From Nocardia macrotermitis (GTDB taxonomy: Bacteria; Actinomycetota; Actinomycetes; Mycobacteriales; Mycobacteriaceae), in assembly GCF_009604405.1 (NCBI RefSeq), contig NZ_WEGK01000010.1, positions 186,001 through 250,000 of the forward strand: a stretch of DNA of 64,000 nucleotides, given 5' to 3'. This document shows positions 58,563 through 64,000 of this stretch, one piece after another. How positions within the stretch are numbered: position 1 is the stretch's first letter; every line of letters starts with the position of its first letter. The notes beneath the pieces were generated by a model. That model was given only the letters and a program-made list of their open reading frames with translations, had not been told where the DNA came from and made no database searches. A program made the position numbers and the translations under genes.

Positions 58563-59726
58563 CTATTCCGGAGGCGGTGTTTTCGCGCTACCGAAATCTG
58601 CACCGATAACTCCACCGGGAATTGTTTTATCGAGTTCACCGATGAGGAGTTCACCATTCTCGACATTCGTCAAATACTCGGCCGTCTTGTGTACCTTGTC
58701 CTCGTCACGCTTACCCTGATTAGCGCCACCCATACCACCCATATTATTCATTCCGGCGCTGGAGGTACCCGAGCGGGAATTCGCCGCAGCAGCCGCGGCA
58801 GCGGCATTCGGAGTACCCGTTCCGGGCACGCTGCGACCCGCGCCGCCACCGGACGAGTTGTCACCGGCGTTTCCGCCGAGCCCGCCGGTTCCGCTGTACG
58901 CGCCGGTACCGCTGTAGGAACTGGGTGTGACGCTGCTGGGAGTGGTGCTGTCCAGCGAAGACGGTGTCGTGGACGCGTTACTCGACGTGTTCGCGTTGCT
59001 GCTGTTCGGATTCGTCGACTGATTCTGATTGTTCGACTGATTCTGATCGGTCGAATCCTTCGAATCCTTCGAGTTCTTGTCACTCGAATTCTTGTCTTTC
59101 GAATTCGTACTGTCGGGCCCGGTACTCGTTGTCGGAGCAGTGGGTCCAGGATTGGTGACACCCGGCCCGGGATTCTTGTCGGTCTTGATCGGATTCAAGC
59201 TGGCTGGGAGCACAGGTAAAGAACTGTCGGTCTTTTTGAACTCGGTCACGTAATGCTGCAGCATGGCCGACCGTGTGTCCGACTCGTTCTGCGTGCGAGT
59301 GTGCTCCTCGCTCTGGGCTTGTGCCCGCCCCAGGAACGGGATATTCGTCGTCCACGAGTGCTGAGCGGCGGGCTTGATCCCGTTCTTCGTCTTGACCACC
59401 GCATCCGCGGCGGTACTGATGCCCGTGCCGATCCCGGACAGCAGATCAGTCAGATTCGCCGCATCCTTGGTGTACTCACTGATCGCCGCCTTCGCGGCCT
59501 CTGCGGACGCACCCTCCCACGCCTCGGTGATCGACCTGTTGATCGAACGCTTGAACGTCTCCAATCCCTGATCGAACTCACTCGCCATAGTCGCGTACTT
59601 CACCGCCTGCGCTTGGGCGTCCGTGGTATCGAGATGCTCGAAAGCATCCTGGATGTCCTGCCGACTCCACGCGAAAACATTCTCCCCATCATGCGGGATC
59701 CGAGCAGGCTCGTTCTGCGCCGTCAT
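58563..59726 (-). CDS. PPE/WXG-type ESX substrate with low-complexity tail
   Basis: A 387-residue protein. The first 150 residues form helices with the turn ITEAWEGASAEAAKA (Trp70-Glu71-Gly72). A linker of Asn, Ser, Thr, Lys and Asp follows to about 260, then Gly/Ser/Ala-rich sequence and an MNNMGGMGGANQGKRDED stretch. A conserved tail has VHKTAEYLTNVENGELLIG and IGADFGSAKTPPPE. Such proteins are type VII substrates or scaffolds in Nocardia. It is upstream of the EspG gene and 6 bases downstream of the 59733 gene, so they form one unit. Confidence 0.75.
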   Translation of the reverse strand: MTAQNEPARIPHDGENVFAWSRQDIQDAFEHLDTTDAQAQAVKYATMASEFDQGLETFKRSINRSITEAWEGASAEAAKAAISEYTKDAANLTDLLSGIGTGISTAADAVVKTKNGIKPAAQHSWTTNIPFLGRAQAQSEEHTRTQNESDTRSAMLQHYVTEFKKTDSSLPVLPASLNPIKTDKNPGPGVTNPGPTAPTTSTGPDSTNSKDKNSSDKNSKDSKDSTDQNQSNNQNQSTNPNSSNANTSSNASTTPSSLDSTTPSSVTPSSYSGTGAYSGTGGLGGNAGDNSSGGGAGRSVPGTGTPNAAAAAAAANSRSGTSSAGMNNMGGMGGANQGKRDEDKVHKTAEYLTNVENGELLIGELDKTIPGGVIGADFGSAKTPPPE

Positions 59727-59732
59727 GTCAAC

Positions 59733-60170
59733 TCACTGCACATTCTTGAACAACTGCGGCATCACACCCGGCAACGACTGGGTGATGGTCGACAAACGCT
59801 CCGGAGCCGGAGCCTGCTGCGGCAGATCAGCCTCAAGCTTCTTGTACTTCGCAGCCTGCGCCTCGTCGTGAGCCGTCATCTGCTCACGAATGGTGCGGAA
59901 CAGAGTCTGGAAATCGTCAACCGTCTCCCGATGAGAGGTTAAGATATCATAGACGCTATTTTTGTCCTGCGCGCCCATTGCCTTTGACCTCCAGCGTGCG
60001 ACCATCGTCTTCGCAGAAATAAGATCGAGGTCACCTTTTGCAACATGATCCTCGCCAAGCCCCCAATGCTCTTGATGAGAAATCGCTCTCGCTATAGTTT
60101 GAATACTTCTGATCTGATTTTTGAAATAGGTGCAGTCCCGATCCAGGTATACGAATTCACTGAGCTCCAT
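59733..60170 (-). CDS. small WXG-like ESX-associated protein (5' end uncertain)
   Basis: A 145-residue helical protein starting at the first in-frame ATG (MELSEFVYLDRDCTYFKNQI). Family-like sequence (LTSLINEAKAGNLTVR) extends in frame upstream to a TGA at 60252-60254. A strong ribosome binding site (GGGAGGGAGCG) serves an ATG at 60253-60255 that is out of frame by one. A TGACTGAC duplication just after that ATG explains the shift: removing one copy would give a continuous frame. Either a CTG at 60249-60251 or the ATG at 60170 is used, or the gene is damaged. It is the first gene of the PPE-like/EspG unit. Confidence 0.6.
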   Translation of the reverse strand: MELSEFVYLDRDCTYFKNQIRSIQTIARAISHQEHWGLGEDHVAKGDLDLISAKTMVARWRSKAMGAQDKNSVYDILTSHRETVDDFQTLFRTIREQMTAHDEAQAAKYKKLEADLPQQAPAPERLSTITQSLPGVMPQLFKNVQ

Positions 60171-60285
60171 CCGAACCGTGAGATTACCAGCCTTCGCCTC
60201 ATTGATCAGACTCGTCAGCGGTCTCTGAGGCTCTATGACTATCGCCGTCAGTCATACTTCGCTCCCTCCCTTGCGTTTCTACTAC

Positions 60286-60843
60286 TTACGCCGTTGCGGG
60301 TATAACCGCGCCAACTTTTTCGGCCAACCCGCGCGCGAGCTGACATGTGTCCTTCTTGCCCGTCTTAGGTAGATACGCTGGATTATCGAGGTTGAACTCG
60401 AGGCTTCCACCCTTGAGTTCGATGTTGACGGTGCAGCCAGCAGGATCTGCGTTGTCGCCCTGACGGGTGGATATAGCATGCCGACCGGCGATCACGAACT
60501 CGTGAGTATCCGGGAAATGCTTGTTACGGACGCTGTCGACGGTCAGATTCGTTCTCTGAATTGTCGCCCCGTACCCGTCCGGATCGGACCAGACGCAACC
60601 GCGCCACAGGACCTTCCCGGCGTCGGCTTGGAAGTCATTCGGCAGCTTGCCCTGCAGCCCCTCCGACTCCATGATGCTCTGCGGGATGTCGTTGCAGGGA
60701 TCGAACCCTGTGGGCACCTGTACTGGCGTCGTGGTGGTGGCGCTGCTGCTCGCGGTGGACCCGCCGGAGGTTGAGCATCCGGTGAGTGTGAGGACGACAG
60801 CCCCGGTAGTCAGTACTGCCGAGACGACGCCTCGCCTGATCAT
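60286..60843 (-). CDS. DUF3558-like lipoprotein
   Basis: A 185-residue lipoprotein. The signal sequence RRGVVSAVLTTGAVVLTLTGC ends in the lipobox LTGC (Cys23). After a Ser/Thr linker the domain has FDPCNDIPQSIMESEGL, WRGCVWSD and GCTVNIELKGGSLEF. Its cysteine pairs are like DUF3558, a cell-wall-associated family common near ESX and Nocardia membrane genes. AAAGGA precedes the ATG. It shares its strand with the 59733 gene but starts a separate unit. Confidence 0.8.
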   Translation of the reverse strand: MIRRGVVSAVLTTGAVVLTLTGCSTSGGSTASSSATTTTPVQVPTGFDPCNDIPQSIMESEGLQGKLPNDFQADAGKVLWRGCVWSDPDGYGATIQRTNLTVDSVRNKHFPDTHEFVIAGRHAISTRQGDNADPAGCTVNIELKGGSLEFNLDNPAYLPKTGKKDTCQLARGLAEKVGAVIPATA

Positions 60844-61098
60844 GGAGATCCTTTCGCCACCGGTGCACGGATGTGTCCGCCCGGGGCCGGATCGGCGCCC
60901 TGCCCCCTTTGAAATCTGGGCCAACCGTACACGTTCGGTTCTGAGGCCAGCAACCGGTGATCGGTGGTTTGGAGATGTCCAGCACGGCATATCGGGGACG
61001 AACTGGTTGGGGACTGTCCGGACCGGCGCGGCGCATCTGGCGGCCGGCCGCTCGGCTGCCGAATGCTGAGGTCGGTAGGTGCTGTCGGGTCGATTCGG
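60844..61098. other. gene-free stretch
   Basis: This 255-base region lies upstream of the lipoprotein gene and next to the 3' end of the small tandem genes. Only the lipoprotein leader and its ribosome binding site are recognised; the frames that cross it have no ribosome binding site or family features. Confidence 0.4.
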
Positions 61099-61308
61099 TC
61101 AGGTTCGGGCTGGTGAGCAGATCGGGCATTGTTCGGGGGGATCCGACGGGTGGGGGTGGCCGAACTCGATGAGGCTGGTCCAGCAGGCTCGGATCACGGC
61201 GCAGGTTTCGAAGGTGCAGTGGGCGTGGATGCTGCTGTTGATGACGGCGTGCATGTCGGGCGCGGGCAGTGGGTGGCTGGGGTGGTCGTGGAATGTGTTG
61301 TCGGACAT
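61099..61308 (-). CDS. small His/Cys-containing protein (69 residues)
   Basis: A 69-residue frame starting ATG at 61308 with AGGGGATT upstream. The start overlaps the stop of the 61308-61505 frame (TGATG). It contains HAHCTFETCAVIRACWTSL and a terminal CPICS pair, with many His. Four or more Cys plus His suggest metal binding. I know no family. The coupled arrangement and ribosome binding site make it more than a random frame. It is divergent from the DUF5753 regulator. Confidence 0.5.
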   Translation of the reverse strand: MSDNTFHDHPSHPLPAPDMHAVINSSIHAHCTFETCAVIRACWTSLIEFGHPHPSDPPEQCPICSPART

Positions 61309-61505
61309 CAGAATCCCCTGTGGGCGACGTCGGCGGGGACGAGATGTCCGGGTGTGGTCAAGCGGTGTTTGGCTTGTGCTTTGAGCGGGCAGGTCGTGGC
61401 TGTGCATTCCAGGTGTTTCTGCATGATGACGTGGGCGCAATCGATCGTCATGATCGGCAATCGGTGATGGTCGATTACTGGAATATCGAGCATGGAATAC
61501 TCCAA
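61308..61505 (-). CDS. small Cys/His-containing protein (65 residues)
   Basis: A 65-residue frame with CAHVIMQKHLECTATTCPLKA, giving three Cys and two His in 19 residues, and ending in TTPGHLVPADVAHRGF. Similar small proteins appear next to HTH/DUF5753 regulators in actinomycetes, as I recall; I cannot confirm it here. Its stop overlaps the start of the 69-residue gene. The start ATG at 61505 has GGAG-like GATTTGGAGT upstream. Confidence 0.5.
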   Translation of the reverse strand: MEYSMLDIPVIDHHRLPIMTIDCAHVIMQKHLECTATTCPLKAQAKHRLTTPGHLVPADVAHRGF

Positions 61506-61731
61506 ATCAGTTTAGGCGCATTGGATTTCCCGGCGGCCGAGACCAATCAGGTTGTGTTGCAAATACATTGGTGAGCGGAATAGCTGGCCGCCGGGCCGGA
61601 ACAAGTAGTACGCTGCCGGGCAAGAGCGTGGAAGCTCTCGGTGGGAGAATCCCGGAAAATACTGTGCCGCTTCCACAATGACGCTCCACACCCATTCCAA
61701 AATTCGAGTCGAAGGACAGCGAGGTCATGCG

Positions 61732-62613
61732 ATGACCGGTTCGGCCGTGCCCCGACGCATGTTGGGTCGAGAACTGAAAAAACTGCGCGAGCAGTGCGGT
61801 ATGGCGGTGGTGGTCGCCGCCGAGGCGATCGAAGCGTCACCGCAAACCCTGTGGCGGATCGAGTCCGGGCAGCAGGGGCCGAAGCTGAAAGAGTTGTACG
61901 TCAGGGTGTTGTGTGAGATGTACGGTGCGCCAGCGGATCTCACCGAGGCGTTGGTCGGGCTCGTGGCCGAGACGAAGAAACCGGGGTGGTGGCACAGCAA
62001 CTTCGCCGATCTCATCCCAGCACACTTCGATCTCTTCATCGGCCTCGAAGAGGTCGCTGAACGGATGACGAGCTTCCAGCTGACCTTGATTCCCGGCCTG
62101 TTGCAGACACCCGAGTATCGGCGCGCGCTCGTCTGGGTGGACTTCCCGAATCGCCCTGCGAGCGAACTGGAACCGATTTTCGAGATGCACAGACGACGCA
62201 TCGCTCGTCTCGACGACAGTGCTGATACGTTCGAGTTTCGAGTGCTGCTGAGCGAATCGGTCCTACACCATCAAGTCGGCGGACCGGGCGTGATGCAGGA
62301 CCAACTCGAATATCTCGCGAAAGTTGGTATGGCACAGAATATTTCGATCCGGATCGTTCCGCACGGGGTCGGTAGCCACTTGGGCCTGCTCGCGGGTTCG
62401 TTTGTCCTGATGGAGTTTCCGTCCCAGCCCACCTCACGGCTGACCGAACCGCCCCTGGTGTATGTGCAGGGTTTCACGGGCGCTCTCTACCTCGATCAGG
62501 AATCCGAGATCGCCCATTATCGACGGGCAGTGGCCGAGATCAACCGAGTAGCATTGGACGAAAGCGCGAGCAGGGACCTGCTCACGAAGGTGGCAAGGGA
62601 GTATCTGCCATGA
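61732..62613 (+). CDS. XRE-type HTH/DUF5753 regulator
   Basis: A 293-residue regulator. The helix-turn-helix is in LGRELKKLREQCGMAVVVAAEAIEASPQTLWRIESGQQGPK, split here as LKKLREQCGMAVVVAAEAIE and ASPQTLWRIESGQQGPK. The DUF5753 sensor begins at FFDL-like AHFDLFIGLEE and includes TLIPGLLQTPEYRRALV and DQLEYLAKVG. It ends with DLLTKVAREYLP. It overlaps the DUF397 start by 4 bases and is divergent from two small genes. It is an intact version of the headless copy near 2.5 kb and lies next to the right edge of the island. Confidence 0.88.
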   Translation: MTGSAVPRRMLGRELKKLREQCGMAVVVAAEAIEASPQTLWRIESGQQGPKLKELYVRVLCEMYGAPADLTEALVGLVAETKKPGWWHSNFADLIPAHFDLFIGLEEVAERMTSFQLTLIPGLLQTPEYRRALVWVDFPNRPASELEPIFEMHRRRIARLDDSADTFEFRVLLSESVLHHQVGGPGVMQDQLEYLAKVGMAQNISIRIVPHGVGSHLGLLAGSFVLMEFPSQPTSRLTEPPLVYVQGFTGALYLDQESEIAHYRRAVAEINRVALDESASRDLLTKVAREYLP

Positions 62614-62816
62614 CTGTAGATCTAAGCGGCGCAACATGGTTCAAGAGCACAAAGTCGCCCAGCCAGGACACCTGCGTCGAGGTAGCCCACCTCACCGACG
62701 ACATGGTCGGCGTCCGAGACTCCACCAACCCCACCGGCCCGGCCCTGGTCTTCCCGCCCACAGCCTGGGATGCCTTCACCGACGCCCTCCACTCCGGCCA
62801 CTACGACCTCCCTTGA
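62610..62816 (+). CDS. DUF397 protein
   Basis: A 68-residue DUF397 protein of standard length. It has ATWFKSTKSPSQDTCVEVAH, VGVRDSTNPTGPALVFPPTAWDAF and ALHSGHYDLP. The ATG overlaps the stop of the DUF5753 regulator (ATGA), typical for this pair. It should bind or oppose the regulator. The tandem copy at 3062-3451 is twice as long. Confidence 0.92.
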   Translation: MTVDLSGATWFKSTKSPSQDTCVEVAHLTDDMVGVRDSTNPTGPALVFPPTAWDAFTDALHSGHYDLP

Positions 62817-62948
62817 CAACGCAGCAGCTCTGACCGACGCATCAATCCCTTCCACTTCGGCTACCCGACCATCCTCGGGCAACCGAAGCACCCTCGAAGT
62901 CGGTGCCGCCGTATTCCTCGTTCTTCAAAACCGTTGATCACATGCTCC

Positions 62949-63923
62949 TTACTCCCGCGACGAGTCGCCGACGTGGCCGGGGTGCGGACCTCGACCGCGA
63001 GGTACAACCTCCCCGCACACCCGGCGCACCAGATCGGCGACCGCCGCGACGGCGGCCGAGGCTCCCGTTTCCCGTTGCGCGAGAAGGAGTTCCACGGTCT
63101 CACTGGTCTGTAGCGGAAGATAGGTGACGCCGTCCAGGCCCAGGCTGCGGACCGGTTCGGGGGCGAGCGCGACGCCCAGCCCCGCGGCGACCGATACCGC
63201 GAGCGTGGCGGTCTCGCCGACTTCGAGTACTCGCGGCCGAAACCCTGCTCTCGCACAGGCTTCCAGCACGCGATGGTGCATCCAGGAGCGAGCGTCCGAG
63301 AGGTGGGTGACGAACGTTTCGTCGGACAGGGCGGCCAGATCGATCGTTTCCGAGGCGGCGAGCGGGTGCGCGGTGGGGAGGACGGCCAGCAACTGTTCGG
63401 TCCGCAGTGGTTCGAGCGTGATGGTCGGGTCTTCGCGGCGCTTTCCATCCGATACGTCCTGCTCGGGACCGATCTGCGGGCGGATCAGCGCCAGGTCGTA
63501 CTGCCCGGCCGCGAGACCGTCGAGCAATTGCGGGGACAGCAGCTCGCCGCGCAGTTGCAGCTCGATGTCCGGTAGTTCGCGGCGGGCCAGATGCGCCAGC
63601 CGGGGCAGCACGTCATAGGTGGCGGTGCCGACGAAACCCACCGACACCCGCCCGACGCTGCCGTGCGCGAACGCGGCCATATCCGCGGTCGCGTGATCGA
63701 CCGCCGCCACGATCCGCCGGGCGTGCTCGGCGAAACGCTCACCCGCACCGGTGATCTCGACCCGGCGCGTGGACCGCTCGAACAACTGCACGCCGAGTTG
63801 CGCCTCGAGCTGTTTGATCTGCTGGGACAGCGCGGGCTGGGCGATGTGCGCCCGCGCCGCGGCCCGGCCGAAGTGCCGCTCCTGCACCAGGGCCAGGTAG
63901 TAACGCAGCGTCCGGGGATCCAT
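62949..63923 (-). CDS. LysR-family transcriptional regulator
   Basis: A 324-residue LysR regulator of normal length. The winged helix reads LRYYLALVQERHFGRAAARAHIAQPALSQQIKQLEAQLGVQLFERS, noted here as YYLALVQERHFGRAAARAH and IAQPALSQQIKQLE. The substrate domain follows, with ETVELLLAQRETGASAAVAAV near the end. I used the ATG at 63923 (MDPRTLRYY); an upstream ATG at 63932 is possible. It is the intact form of the remnant at 53911-54150. The flanking gene it controls is not in the window or lies to the right. Confidence 0.9.
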   Translation of the reverse strand: MDPRTLRYYLALVQERHFGRAAARAHIAQPALSQQIKQLEAQLGVQLFERSTRRVEITGAGERFAEHARRIVAAVDHATADMAAFAHGSVGRVSVGFVGTATYDVLPRLAHLARRELPDIELQLRGELLSPQLLDGLAAGQYDLALIRPQIGPEQDVSDGKRREDPTITLEPLRTEQLLAVLPTAHPLAASETIDLAALSDETFVTHLSDARSWMHHRVLEACARAGFRPRVLEVGETATLAVSVAAGLGVALAPEPVRSLGLDGVTYLPLQTSETVELLLAQRETGASAAVAAVADLVRRVCGEVVPRGRGPHPGHVGDSSRE

Positions 63924-64000
63924 GGACCTCATCTTATCCGGATCTCTTATCAATCACCTTCAAATAGGTATTGGACTGCATGAATGCCGCGGATCTACCG

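Noticed and set aside
54151..62948. Complete ESX/type VII secretion system.
   Set aside because: Only substrates, EspG and YbaB-like genes are visible. No EccB, EccC, EccD, EccE or mycosin gene is in the window.
1..64000. tRNA or rRNA genes, riboswitches before cysD or pckG.
   Set aside because: No cloverleaf-like or conserved aptamer sequence was seen; cysD lies within an operon with only a 28-base leader.

Overview
The window is high-GC actinobacterial DNA, most likely from Nocardia or a close relative in the Mycobacteriales. The support is the set of lineage-typical families: helix-turn-helix/DUF5753 regulators paired with DUF397 proteins, DUF4254, DUF5313, a DUF3558-like lipoprotein, EspG, EspC-like and WXG-type ESX (type VII) proteins, a GTP-dependent PEP carboxykinase, and many catabolic genes with AAAGGA-type ribosome binding sites. 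No rRNA, tRNA, CRISPR array or intact insertion sequence was recognised.

Layout. 0-2 kb: end of a KstD-like flavoprotein, an HSL-type esterase and an SRPBCC protein, then DUF4254, a headless DUF5753 remnant and a tandem DUF397 gene. 3.6-8.7 kb: an MFS transporter, an amidohydrolase, a divergent and probably leaderless aldehyde dehydrogenase, and a truncated hydroxyisobutyrate-dehydrogenase-type gene. 8.6-13.3 kb: a minus-strand unit of type III CoA-transferase, CitE-like lyase and NtaA-type flavin monooxygenase under a LacI-type repressor, with a clear operator just downstream of the promoter. 13.6-19.2 kb: a sialidase fragment, LhgO, a small secreted protein, a DUF885 protein, and a MarR/NmrA divergent pair with inverted repeats between them.

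19.3-31.4 kb is the most striking locus. Ten minus-strand genes encode an SDR, a PAPS sulfotransferase, a second SDR, CysD, a CysN-CysC fusion, a DHA2-type MFS transporter, a third SDR, a sugar-isomerase-like TIM barrel, and a LuxE/LuxC acid-reductase pair. I read it as a candidate pathway: carboxylic acid to aldehyde to alcohol, then sulfate ester, then export, with its own PAPS supply. The substrate is unknown.

31.5-48.2 kb: a DinB protein, a 992-residue discoidin/lectin-like protein, an SDR, DUF5313 and PEPCK with an ArsR regulator, a lipase-fold protein whose nucleophile serine is glycine, an IclR regulator, a PhoP-like response regulator with a repeat-bearing histidine kinase, a Tat-exported GH106-like glycosidase, a 39-residue Phe/Pro-rich peptide and a cutinase/LysB-like hydrolase. 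48.3-53.9 kb: a two-P450 locus with SDR, ferredoxin, ferredoxin reductase and a TetR regulator.

53.9-63.9 kb: an accessory island, strongly AT-rich at its left end. It carries WXG/EspC/YbaB/EspG/PPE-like genes, a candidate membrane-acting type VII effector followed by a 4-TM putative immunity protein, a DUF3558-like lipoprotein, two tiny genes and an intact DUF5753/DUF397 pair. The island is bracketed by a deleted LysR remnant (53911-54150) and an intact LysR gene (62949-63923) in the same orientation, which suggests integration or duplication at a LysR gene.
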